Below, piece by piece: positions 1 through 6,062 of a DNA stretch of 7,021 nucleotides (position 1 is its first letter; the number at the start of each line of letters is the position of its first letter). Made by a program: the position numbers and the translations under genes. Where the stretch lies: assembly GCA_905370255.1 (NCBI GenBank), contig CAJPKC010000059.1, positions 1 through 7,021 on the forward strand, given 5' to 3'. The notes below the pieces were generated by a model that worked only from the letters and a program-made list of their open reading frames with translations, was not told where the DNA came from and searched no databases. This DNA comes from Streptococcus oralis (GTDB taxonomy: Bacteria > Bacillota > Bacilli > Lactobacillales > Streptococcaceae).

Positions 1-276
1 TGTATCTTTACAGGTGTCAAAGATGGCGTTGAAAAGACAATCTACATCTACAATGTTTGCGACCATCAGGAATGCTACGCAGAAGTTGGTTCACAAGCCA
101 TTTCTTATACAACGGGTGTTCCAGCCATGATTGGGACAAAATTAGTGATGGATGGCACTTGGAAACAACCAGGAGTGTATAATCTTGAAGAGTTGGATCC
201 AGATCCATTCATGGAAGCTTTAAATAAATACGGTTTGCCATGGGTTGTGGTTGAAAATCCACAAATGGTGGACTAA
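1..276 (+). CDS. Saccharopine dehydrogenase-like carboxy(nor)spermidine dehydrogenase, C-terminal end (partial)
   Basis: The frame is open from base 1 to the TAA at 274-276 and gives the last 91 residues of a protein whose start lies outside the window. The segment (CIFTGVKDGVEKT at its beginning, then CDHQECYAEVG and TTGVPAMIGTKL) reads like the C-terminal domain of the saccharopine dehydrogenase family. Known biology: members next to nspC act as carboxyspermidine/carboxynorspermidine dehydrogenase, reductively condensing a diamine such as putrescine with aspartate semialdehyde using NADPH. They are often mislabelled as lysine-pathway saccharopine dehydrogenase. The assignment here rests on C-terminal sequence plus the adjacent nspC, whose ATG overlaps this stop by one base (TAATG). 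A true lysine-pathway enzyme is less likely in this context. The NAD(P)-binding N-terminus cannot be examined. Confidence 0.85.
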   Translation, partial: CIFTGVKDGVEKTIYIYNVCDHQECYAEVGSQAISYTTGVPAMIGTKLVMDGTWKQPGVYNLEELDPDPFMEALNKYGLPWVVVENPQMVD

Positions 277-1403
277 TGAAGTTAGAACAAGTACCAACGC
301 CAGCTTATGTCATAGATTTAGCAAAACTAGAAGAAAATTGTAGCATTCTGCAAGAGGTTCAGGAAAAGGCAGGTTGTAAGGTTTTGCTAGCTCAAAAGGC
401 TTATTCTCTCTATAAAACCTATCCTTTAATTAGCCAGTATCTATCAGGTACGACAGCTAGTGGACTCTATGAAGCGAAGTTAGCTAGAGAAGAGTTTCCG
501 GGGGAAGTCCATGTTTTTGCGCCTGCTTTCAAGGAATCAGATATGGAAGAGCTACTGCAAATATCTGATCATATTGATTTTAACTCAGAGAGACAACTTC
601 GAAAGTATGGTCAACGTTGTCGTGAGGCTGGTATCAGTGTGGGTCTTCGCATCAATCCTCAATGTTCAACGCAGGGTGACCACGCGCTTTATGATCCTTG
701 TGCTCCTGGCTCTCGTTTTGGAGTGACTTCAGACAAGATACCAAGTGATTTATTGGAGTTGGTTGACGGACTTCATTTTCATACCCTCTGTGAGCAAGGG
801 GCAGATGATTTACAAACGACTTTGAAAGCAGTAGAAGACCAGTTTGGTGTCTATTTGCACCAAGTTAAATGGCTCAATATGGGTGGTGGTCATCATATTA
901 CGAGAGATGACTATGATGTGGACTTACTGATTTCTGAGATTAAACGCATTCGAGAAACTTATAACGTAGACGTCTACATTGAACCTGGAGAAGCTATTGC
1001 CCTTAATGCTGGCTATCTAGCGACAGAAGTCTTAGATATTGTTGAAAACGGGATTGAGACCTTGGTGCTAGACGCCTCGGCAAGCTGCCATATGCCAGAT
1101 GTTCTTGAGATGCCTTATCGTCCCCCATTGAGAGATGGATTTGAAGCGCAAGAAAAACCTTATACTTATAGACTCTCTTCAAATACTTGCCTGACAGGTG
1201 ATATCATTGGGGATTACAGCTTTGAAAAACCGATTGAAATCGGCGATCGCCTCTATTTTGAAGACATGGCAATTTACTCCTTTGTCAAAAATAATACCTT
1301 TAACGGCATTGGGCTTCCAAGTTTGTATCTCATGGATAAAGAGGGTGAATGTAGTTTGATTAAAGCATTTGGCTACCAAGACTTTAAGGAGAGATTATCA
1401 TGA
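276..1403 (+). CDS. nspC: Carboxynorspermidine/carboxyspermidine decarboxylase
   Basis: This 375-residue cytosolic PLP enzyme decarboxylates carboxyspermidine (or carboxynorspermidine) to spermidine (or norspermidine), completing the aspartate-semialdehyde route that replaces S-adenosylmethionine-dependent spermidine synthesis. It is a fold-type III (alanine racemase/ornithine decarboxylase-like) protein. Visible features in order are the PLP lysine K41 in [15 protein letters not shown] at 167-173, the phosphate-binding glycine loop MGGGHH at 202-207, EPGEA at 236-240, and SSNTCLTGD at 301-309 with C305 matching the family's catalytic cysteine. The length is typical, with no truncation. The ATG overlaps the upstream TAA by one base with only a weak GGTGG before it, so translational coupling is likely. 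The stop overlaps aguA by 4 bp. The sequence does not settle whether the C3 or C4 diamine product is favoured; with agmatine-to-putrescine genes next door, spermidine is the expected product. Confidence 0.93.
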   Translation: MKLEQVPTPAYVIDLAKLEENCSILQEVQEKAGCKVLLAQKAYSLYKTYPLISQYLSGTTASGLYEAKLAREEFPGEVHVFAPAFKESDMEELLQISDHIDFNSERQLRKYGQRCREAGISVGLRINPQCSTQGDHALYDPCAPGSRFGVTSDKIPSDLLELVDGLHFHTLCEQGADDLQTTLKAVEDQFGVYLHQVKWLNMGGGHHITRDDYDVDLLISEIKRIRETYNVDVYIEPGEAIALNAGYLATEVLDIVENGIETLVLDASASCHMPDVLEMPYRPPLRDGFEAQEKPYTYRLSSNTCLTGDIIGDYSFEKPIEIGDRLYFEDMAIYSFVKNNTFNGIGLPSLYLMDKEGECSLIKAFGYQDFKERLS

Positions 1404-2485
1404 TGGACAGCCCAAAGAAATTAGGTTATCGTATGCCTGCAGAGTATGAACCCCATCATGGGACTCTCATGATATGGCCTACTCGACCAGGTTCTTGGCC
1501 ATTTGAAGGCAAGGCTGCTAAAGCAGCTTTCAGCAAGATTATCAAAACGATTGCTCAGGGGGAAACAGTCTACCTTTTGGTTGAGGAGGACTATCTATCT
1601 GAAGCCCAATCCTATCTTGGAGACAAGGTCGTCTATCTAGATATCCCAACAAATGATGCCTGGGCTCGTGATACAGGTCCGACCATTCTCCTTAATGATA
1701 AAAGGGAAAAATTAGCGGTAGATTGGTCTTTCAATGCTTGGGGAGGTTCTGTGGATGGACTCTATCAAGACTATGAAGCAGATGACCAAGTAGCCAGTCG
1801 TTTTGCAGAAGTCTTAGATATACCTGTTTATGATGCCAAACCATTTGTACTGGAAGGTGGAGCTATACACAGTGACGGTCAAGGAACCATTCTTGTCACA
1901 GAAAGCTGTTTGCTCAGTCCGGGTCGTAATCCTCACCTGACTAAAGAGGAGATTGAAAAGACCTTACTAGAGAGCCTTGGCGCTGAAAAAGTTATCTGGT
2001 TGCCTTACGGTATTTATCAAGACGAAACCAATGAACACGTCGACAATGTAGCAGCCTTTGTTGGCCCAGCAGAGATTGTCTTAGCTTGGACGGACGACCA
2101 AGACGATCCCCAGTATGCCATGTCTGCGGCCGATTTAGCTCTTTTAGAGACGGAAACAGATGCAAAGGGGCGTTCCTTTACCATTCATAAACTTCCGATT
2201 CCAGCTATCCATCAAGTAGTGACGGAAGAAGATTTGCCGGGCTATACTTATGAAGAAGGCGAAGAGGAACGCTATGCTGGTGAGCGTTTAGCAGCATCCT
2301 ATGTGAACTTCTATATTGCCAATAAATCTGTCTTGGTGCCACAATTTCAGGATGAAAACGACCAAGTGGCCTTGGATATCCTGAGTAAGTGTTTCCCAGA
2401 CCGTGAAGTCGTAGGAATCCCTGCAAGAGATATTCTTTTAGGTGGTGGAAATATCCACTGTATTACCCAACAAATTCCAGAATAG
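1400..2485 (+). CDS. aguA: Agmatine deiminase
   Basis: This cytosolic enzyme of the guanidino-group modifying (peptidylarginine-deiminase fold) superfamily hydrolyses agmatine to N-carbamoylputrescine and ammonia. The 361 residues match the family's usual length. Visible motifs are the N-terminal [21 protein letters not shown], here residues 10-30 with key W26 and P27, then [11 protein letters not shown] at 85-95, [10 protein letters not shown] at 151-160, NEHVDN at 211-216 with H213, and GGGNIHC at 348-354, whose C354 is the expected nucleophile. The start overlaps the end of nspC (ATGA). Two consecutive ATGs at 1400 and 1403 are both usable: AGGAG at 1387-1391 lies 8 and 11 bases upstream, favouring the first. 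The next gene encodes the nitrilase-type amidohydrolase rather than putrescine carbamoyltransferase, which points to the biosynthetic, not the energy-yielding catabolic, agmatine pathway. Confidence 0.95.
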   Translation: MMDSPKKLGYRMPAEYEPHHGTLMIWPTRPGSWPFEGKAAKAAFSKIIKTIAQGETVYLLVEEDYLSEAQSYLGDKVVYLDIPTNDAWARDTGPTILLNDKREKLAVDWSFNAWGGSVDGLYQDYEADDQVASRFAEVLDIPVYDAKPFVLEGGAIHSDGQGTILVTESCLLSPGRNPHLTKEEIEKTLLESLGAEKVIWLPYGIYQDETNEHVDNVAAFVGPAEIVLAWTDDQDDPQYAMSAADLALLETETDAKGRSFTIHKLPIPAIHQVVTEEDLPGYTYEEGEEERYAGERLAASYVNFYIANKSVLVPQFQDENDQVALDILSKCFPDREVVGIPARDILLGGGNIHCITQQIPE

Positions 2486-2494
2486 GAGAAAAAG

Positions 2495-3370
2495 ATGAGA
2501 AATGTAACGGTTGCAGCTATTCAGATGCAATGCGCTAAGGATGTGGAAACGAATATCCAAACAGCTGAACGTTTAGTCCGTCAAGCTGCTGAGCAAGGTG
2601 CGCAAATTATTCTCTTGCCTGAGTTGTTTGAACGTCCCTATTTCTGTCAGGAACGTCAGTATGACTACTACCAGTATGCCCAGTCGGTATCAGAAAATAC
2701 GGCTATTCAGCATTTTAAAGTGATTGCCAAGGAACTAAAGGTCGTTTTACCAATCAGTTTCTATGAAAAAGATGGTAATGTCTTGTACAATTCTATTGCT
2801 GTCATTGATGCAGATGGAGAAGTACTGGGCGTTTATCGTAAAACTCATATACCAGATGACCATTATTATCAGGAGAAATTCTTCTTTACTCCTGGAAACA
2901 CAGGCTTCAAGGTCTGGGACACTCGCTATGCCAAGATTGGAATTGGTATCTGTTGGGACCAATGGTTTCCTGAAACAGCCCGTTGCCTTGCTTTAAATGG
3001 CGCAGAATTGCTCTTTTATCCAACAGCTATTGGTTCGGAGCCGATTTTGGATACAGATAGTTGTGGTCATTGGCAACGTACCATGCAAGGACACGCAGCA
3101 GCAAATATTGTACCAGTTATTGCAGCCAATCGTTATGGTTTAGAAGAAGTCACTCCTTGTGAGGAAAATGGGGGGCAAAGTTCTAGTCTTAATTTCTACG
3201 GTTCATCCTTTATGACCGATGAAACAGGAGCTATTTTAAGTCAAGCAGAACGACAAGGCGAAGCTATCTTGTTAATAACTTATGACCTTGACAAGGGAGC
3301 AAATGAACGCCTAAACTGGGGCTTGTTTAGAGATAGAAGACCAGATATGTATAAAGATATTGTGAGATGA
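2495..3370 (+). CDS. aguB: N-carbamoylputrescine amidohydrolase (nitrilase family)
   Basis: This cytosolic nitrilase-superfamily C-N hydrolase cleaves N-carbamoylputrescine to putrescine, CO2 and ammonia, the step after AguA. The 291 residues are full length for the family. The Glu-Lys-Cys triad is visible: E43 in LLPELFERPYF, K116 in YRKTHIPD and C153 in GIGICWDQWFPE; E127 in YYQEKFFF matches the second conserved glutamate. The C-terminal NWGLFRDRRPDMY is also typical of the AguB subgroup, including plant enzymes. The start has AGGAG at 2484-2488, overlapping the aguA stop codon, six bases before the ATG; the gap between genes is 9 bp. Putrescine made here is the presumed substrate of the dehydrogenase and NspC encoded upstream. 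This is a different protein from the putrescine carbamoyltransferase that is also called AguB in catabolic clusters. Confidence 0.95.
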   Translation: MRNVTVAAIQMQCAKDVETNIQTAERLVRQAAEQGAQIILLPELFERPYFCQERQYDYYQYAQSVSENTAIQHFKVIAKELKVVLPISFYEKDGNVLYNSIAVIDADGEVLGVYRKTHIPDDHYYQEKFFFTPGNTGFKVWDTRYAKIGIGICWDQWFPETARCLALNGAELLFYPTAIGSEPILDTDSCGHWQRTMQGHAAANIVPVIAANRYGLEEVTPCEENGGQSSSLNFYGSSFMTDETGAILSQAERQGEAILLITYDLDKGANERLNWGLFRDRRPDMYKDIVR

Positions 3371-3427
3371 TCGTTTGTATTTTTCGTTTAGATAATTATC
3401 GTTCTAGAATAGATAGGAGTTCTTTTA

Positions 3428-4039
3428 ATGAATCAAGCTTGGGAATTATTATTTGAGGGAAAAATTAATGAAGCTAAGCAATTAGTTCAAGCAGAGTTTT
3501 GCCTAGCAACTTGTAAAGATTACAGTCTTTTAAACTTGATGGGCTATATCTATTTGTACGAAAAAAAGTATGAACACTGTTTAGAGGTTTACCAACGTTA
3601 TCTCCACTTGGCTATTACAGAAAAGGATCGTGAAAATGAACACATCGCGTATCATCAATTGGCCATGGTCTATCGTGAAATGAATGATTTTCAGATAGCT
3701 CTTAGCTATATCGAAAAAGAGCGAGAAGTTATTGAACAAGATTTTTCAGGGGATTCTCTCAAAAATTCTGTTAATGACTATGAGCAAGGTTATTTACGAT
3801 TAAGGTTAGGTCAACTAGTTGAAGCGGAGTTTTATATGCAGCAGTCGCTAGACTCAGCCTTAAAGACAGATGATCTTATCGCTCAGGCCTGCGCTTATAG
3901 AGGATTGGGAGAGATTTATTCTATAGAAAAACCTGAAAAATCGCAAGAGAATTTTTTGCAAGCTATCGAACTTTTTGAAAAAGCTGGCAATCAGATCGGA
4001 GCACAAGAAGTTAAAAGCTTATTAAACAAGAAAAAGTAG
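3428..4039 (+). CDS. Tetratricopeptide-repeat protein, function unknown
   Basis: The 203-residue protein has no signal peptide or membrane segment and is built almost entirely of paired helices with TPR-like spacing. The clearest units are about 33-64 (LLNLMGYIYLYEKKYEHCLE), 73-105 (IAYHQLAMVYREMNDFQIAL), 117-147 (DYEQGYLRLRLGQLVEAE) and 154-187 (ACAYRGLGEIYSIEKPEKSQ, then AIELFEKAGN). TPRs usually bind peptides or partner proteins. There is no DNA-binding or enzymatic domain, so it is not an Rgg- or PlcR-type regulator despite the similar repeat architecture. The start has AGGAG at 3415-3419, 8 bases before the ATG. It lies 57 bp after aguB on the same strand with no terminator between them, so it may be read through from the polyamine operon; a functional link is not shown. 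Its stop codon sits in the terminator hairpin. Confidence 0.85.
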   Translation: MNQAWELLFEGKINEAKQLVQAEFCLATCKDYSLLNLMGYIYLYEKKYEHCLEVYQRYLHLAITEKDRENEHIAYHQLAMVYREMNDFQIALSYIEKEREVIEQDFSGDSLKNSVNDYEQGYLRLRLGQLVEAEFYMQQSLDSALKTDDLIAQACAYRGLGEIYSIEKPEKSQENFLQAIELFEKAGNQIGAQEVKSLLNKKK

Positions 4040-4059
4040 CCCATTCAGGCTACTTTTTT
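4031..4059. terminator. Bidirectional intrinsic terminator between convergent genes
   Basis: AAAAAGTAGCC (4031-4041) pairs perfectly with GGCTACTTTTT (4048-4058) across a six-base loop. On the + strand the stem is followed by a T run (4054-4059), ending the TPR gene transcript. On the - strand the A run 4031-4035 becomes a T run, so the same hairpin can end the opposing permease-operon transcript. Both flanking stop codons lie in it: TAG at 4037-4039 on + and TAA at 4060-4058 on -. Confidence 0.9.
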
Positions 4060-4873
4060 AAAATTCTTTATAAACATAAGTATTTTCGGGGTTGTCTACT
4101 TTTATGAAGGACTGGACTTCAAGGGTTGGGAGGACTTGGTTGAGTTCTTTGTGATAGTGATTGCTAATCTTACCTTTGACTCTGACCCAAGTGTTATTTT
4201 CGTACTGATTGGTGTTTCCTATAGTCAAAAGTCCAAAGACTCCTGAATCAGCGATACAGTGCATAATACCAAAGCGAAAAACAAATTGACTATTGGTATG
4301 ATTTGGATCGTTGTAGACAAAGCCAATAAACTCGATTTCCTTGCCTTCAAATTCGTTTGGATAATCATAGATAGCTTCCATAACCTCCAGGTAATTTTCA
4401 TCATTGATAACTATACTAGATTGAGCTAAGTATTTATCAGCACTCTTCCGAATAATATTTTCATGAGCTGTTTGTGAATAAAAGCGACTGGTATCCGGCT
4501 TAAGATACTGACTGCTCGTTCCTTCACTTGCTTGGATTGCCTTGTCAGTTCCTTCCGACAAAGGGAAATAATATCCTTTTGCCGATACTGTTTGTGAATC
4601 CAGAGTAACTGTTGGAAAAGTGAATCCAACTAACAAAGGCAAACTTAAGAGGACAAAACTAGCAAGTTTGGCTGAAAAACTCTGTAAGTGACTATGTTCT
4701 TTCGAACGTTTGAAACAAATATAGGCTTGAACGATGGCTAGTATCAAAGATAAAACCATGGTGATATAAGCCAGATAAGAGTAGTGGAGATTTAGATATT
4801 GATTGAGCTTACCTGATAGATGTAGATAAAGTGTTAAGAAAAAATAACTCATCAAAATAAGAAATCGTATCAT
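4058..4873 (-). CDS. TIGR03943/DUF1980 (YcgQ-like) putative permease subunit
   Basis: Starting at the ATG at 4873-4871 the protein has 271 residues. Membrane segments are seen near 3-20, 33-53 and 70-88, followed by a hydrophilic region and a C-terminal soluble domain of about 150-271 that is probably outside the membrane. The pattern (KEIEFIGFVYND at 178-189, RFGIMHCIADSGVFGLL at 200-216, WVRVKGKI at 229-236) is that of the TIGR03943 family, which regularly accompanies UPF0718 permeases and is thought to form a two-part transporter of unknown substrate. The reading frame stays open back to 4939, but the 4873 start is preferred: GGGGTGAT (4884-4877) is an excellent ribosome site and the ATG overlaps the permease TGA by 4 bp, whereas the longer form adds a non-hydrophobic 22-residue extension inside the permease gene. 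The family position often occupied by CC reads HC (205-206) here. A metal-related role is only a guess. Confidence 0.85.
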   Translation of the reverse strand: MIRFLILMSYFFLTLYLHLSGKLNQYLNLHYSYLAYITMVLSLILAIVQAYICFKRSKEHSHLQSFSAKLASFVLLSLPLLVGFTFPTVTLDSQTVSAKGYYFPLSEGTDKAIQASEGTSSQYLKPDTSRFYSQTAHENIIRKSADKYLAQSSIVINDENYLEVMEAIYDYPNEFEGKEIEFIGFVYNDPNHTNSQFVFRFGIMHCIADSGVFGLLTIGNTNQYENNTWVRVKGKISNHYHKELNQVLPTLEVQSFIKVDNPENTYVYKEF

Positions 4874-5775
4874 AGCATCACCCCGACTAGATAAGCATAA
4901 ATAAGTACAACGAGAGTTACAATAGTCATAAACTGCCAAATAAAGCGAGTTTTGAGATAATTTTTCATCATGAGTAAGTTCTTAACATCAAGTATAGGAC
5001 CTATAACCAGAAAGGCAAGAACTGGAGCAAAGCCAAAACTGGAGAGAAGCGAAGAGCCGATAAAAGCATCCGCCTCACTACAGAGTGATAGTAGGAAGGA
5101 TAAGAGCATCAATAGAACAATAGCAAGCAGTGGGGAAGAGCTGATAGATGTCAAGATTCGAGTTGGTACATAGACTTGAACTAGACTTGCAAAAAGACAG
5201 CCAAAGACCAAGTAACGCCCCATATCAAAGAATTCATCAATAGCTTGGATAAAGACCTGAAGGATTTTTTGACTTTTAGTCAAATGAGAGAAATTATGCT
5301 CATGGCAAGCCAATCTATTTTCTTTTTGGATAGGTCCCTCCCAGAAAAATCCAAGAAAGATACCCAATATAGTAGCAACAAGAATCGAACCCAAAGCTCG
5401 TAGTAAGACCATTTTAAATGAATTACCAAAAGCTGAATAAGTCGCAAATAGAACGATAGGATTGATGATAGGAGCCGTTACTAGAAAGGGAACAGCTGTA
5501 TAGCTTGGAACCTTCTTCTCCAAGAAACGACTGATGATAGGGACAATCCCACACTCACAAGAAGGAAAGAGAAATCCTATAAAGGTACCAAAAAAGATTC
5601 TCCCCAAACGATTTTTAGGGAGAAATGTATAAACCTTCTCAGGGGTGACGTAGACTTCGATAGCACCAGAGATAATGCTCCCCATTAAGACAAAGGGTAA
5701 AGCTTCTATGATAATTGAAAGAAAAATGGCACCAGCTTGTAGCACACTAGAAGGTAAACTTTGAAAGAGTGTCAT
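4870..5775 (-). CDS. UPF0718/ArsP_1-type permease (YraQ/YcgR-like)
   Basis: This 301-residue integral membrane protein has about eight hydrophobic segments (roughly 14-36, 58-80, 95-115, 124-146, 186-203, 214-234, 245-265 and 279-300). The family signature PSCECGIVPI at 71-80, NPIVLF at 105-110, and the second-half counterparts CSEADAFIG at 232-240 and GPILDVKN at 259-266 identify it as PF03773/COG0701. These proteins include an organoarsenical exporter (ArsP) and many uncharacterised members; the conserved cysteines suggest metal, metalloid or thiol chemistry. The central loop (148-175) contains CHEHNFSH at 157-164, which looks able to bind metal. Its ATG follows the 43-codon upstream gene with no gap (TAGATG) and has only an A-rich, weak ribosome site, so translation is probably coupled. 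It overlaps the TIGR03943 gene by 4 bp. Substrate and direction of transport cannot be deduced. Confidence 0.88.
   Translation of the reverse strand: MTLFQSLPSSVLQAGAIFLSIIIEALPFVLMGSIISGAIEVYVTPEKVYTFLPKNRLGRIFFGTFIGFLFPSCECGIVPIISRFLEKKVPSYTAVPFLVTAPIINPIVLFATYSAFGNSFKMVLLRALGSILVATILGIFLGFFWEGPIQKENRLACHEHNFSHLTKSQKILQVFIQAIDEFFDMGRYLVFGCLFASLVQVYVPTRILTSISSSPLLAIVLLMLLSFLLSLCSEADAFIGSSLLSSFGFAPVLAFLVIGPILDVKNLLMMKNYLKTRFIWQFMTIVTLVVLIYAYLVGVML
4877..4884 (-). promoter_or_regulatory. Strong ribosome binding site that fixes the TIGR03943 start
   Basis: On the - strand the bases read GGGGTGAT, which pairs with the 16S rRNA 3' end over eight positions with one G-U wobble. It lies three bases before the ATG at 4873, or seven counted from the GGGG core. 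It is embedded in the last codons of the permease gene and favours the internal ATG over the upstream one at 4939. Confidence 0.75.
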
Positions 5776-5907
5776 CTATTTTTTCTTTACTGCCTTATCT
5801 TTCTTTTCTTTGTCATCTGGAAATGTTACTTGCTTTAAATCAGGTAGTTTAGCGAATTCTTCGAACATCTTATCTAAGTCATCAGTTTTTGTAAATTTAA
5901 CAGCCAT
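5776..5907 (-). CDS. 43-residue small charged protein (SPJ_0845-like)
   Basis: The frame begins MAVKFTKTDDLDKMFEEFAK and ends in KEKKDKAVKKK before TAG at 5778-5776. GAGGT (5919-5915) sits 7 bases before the ATG, and a TATAAT box lies about 30 bases upstream, so it has its own good signals. Residues 8-20 are acidic and look helical, LPDLKQVTFP (21-30) is the hydrophobic core, and the tail from 31 onward is lysine-rich. There is no signal peptide, membrane segment or cysteine, so it is expected to be cytosolic. I recall a family of short streptococcal proteins called SPJ_0845 with this type of sequence; that is memory, not a search. Function is unknown. The stop abuts the permease ATG, so it is the first gene of the permease operon. 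It could be a protein of its own or mainly a translated leader for the permease. Confidence 0.8.
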   Translation of the reverse strand: MAVKFTKTDDLDKMFEEFAKLPDLKQVTFPDDKEKKDKAVKKK

Positions 5908-5938
5908 AAGGCATACCTCGATTCTTTTAGTTATCACT

Positions 5939-5944
5939 ATTATA
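5939..5944 (-). promoter_or_regulatory. Predicted -10 box of the small protein/permease operon
   Basis: The - strand reads TATAAT at 5944-5939, a perfect -10 hexamer, which would start transcription near 5932 and leave a leader of about 25 bases before the ATG at 5907. The -35 position (around 5967-5962, CAACTA at 17-bp spacing) is poor and there is no TGn extension, so the promoter may be weak or may need an activator. A palindrome covers the spacer and -35 area. Confidence 0.55.
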
Positions 5945-5948
5945 CTAT

Positions 5949-5963
5949 TATTTCTAAGAAATA
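5949..5963. repeat. 15-bp perfect palindrome, candidate operator
   Basis: TATTTCT (5949-5955) and AGAAATA (5957-5963) are perfect inverted arms around the single base A5956. The element begins five bases upstream of the -10 box of the permease operon and covers most of the spacer and the start of the -35 position, where a repressor or activator would act. It does not match the AdcR (TTAAC..GTTAA) or CopY (TACAnnTGTA) operators. In A+T-rich sequence a chance palindrome of this size is possible. Confidence 0.4.
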
Positions 5964-6047
5964 GTTGGATTTTAAAATAAACATGGCTTTTATCTTTATA
6001 AAGTTGAAATAAAGCAACAAATTAATGAAAACAAGCTTTCTTCCTTA

Positions 6048-6056
6048 TGGTATAAT
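6048..6056 (+). promoter_or_regulatory. Extended -10 promoter of tex, predicted leaderless
   Basis: TGG then TATAAT (6051-6056) forms an extended -10 element with a perfect hexamer. The -35 position is not recognisable (AAAACA at 6028-6033 with 17-bp spacing), which an extended -10 can tolerate. Standard geometry places the transcription start at about 6063, the A of the tex ATG. No ribosome binding site fits between the box and the ATG. Confidence 0.75.
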
Positions 6057-6062
6057 AGTTTC

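Noticed and set aside
17..208. 63-codon open frame on the - strand at the window start
   Set aside because: It lies opposite the conserved end of the saccharopine dehydrogenase-like gene and its product shows no family features.
1..276. Lysine-pathway saccharopine dehydrogenase
   Set aside because: The gene is coupled to nspC and the agmatine genes, so the carboxyspermidine dehydrogenase role fits the context better.
2747..2996. Overlapping small open frames on both strands inside aguB
   Set aside because: The aguB frame carries the full catalytic triad through this region; the other frames encode no recognisable protein.
3405..3410. TAGAAT as the -10 box of the TPR gene
   Set aside because: Its transcription start would fall inside the AGGAG ribosome site at 3415-3419, and the matching -35 is poor.
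3428..4039. Rgg/PlcR-type quorum-sensing regulator
   Set aside because: Only the TPR-like helices are present; there is no N-terminal helix-turn-helix and the protein is too short.
4874..4939. Longer 293-residue form of the TIGR03943 protein starting at 4939
   Set aside because: The extra 22 residues lie within the permease gene, are not typical of the family N-terminus and lack a good ribosome site, whereas the ATG at 4873 has GGGGTGAT and a 4-bp operon overlap.
4970..5173. 67-codon open frame on the + strand inside the permease gene
   Set aside because: It is antisense to a clearly conserved membrane protein and has no recognisable domain or ribosome site; it is most likely a shadow frame.
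5908..6062. AdcR zinc-operator in the divergent promoter region, which would tie the permease operon to zinc control
   Set aside because: No TTAACnnGTTAA-like sequence was found in the interval; the palindrome there has a different sequence.
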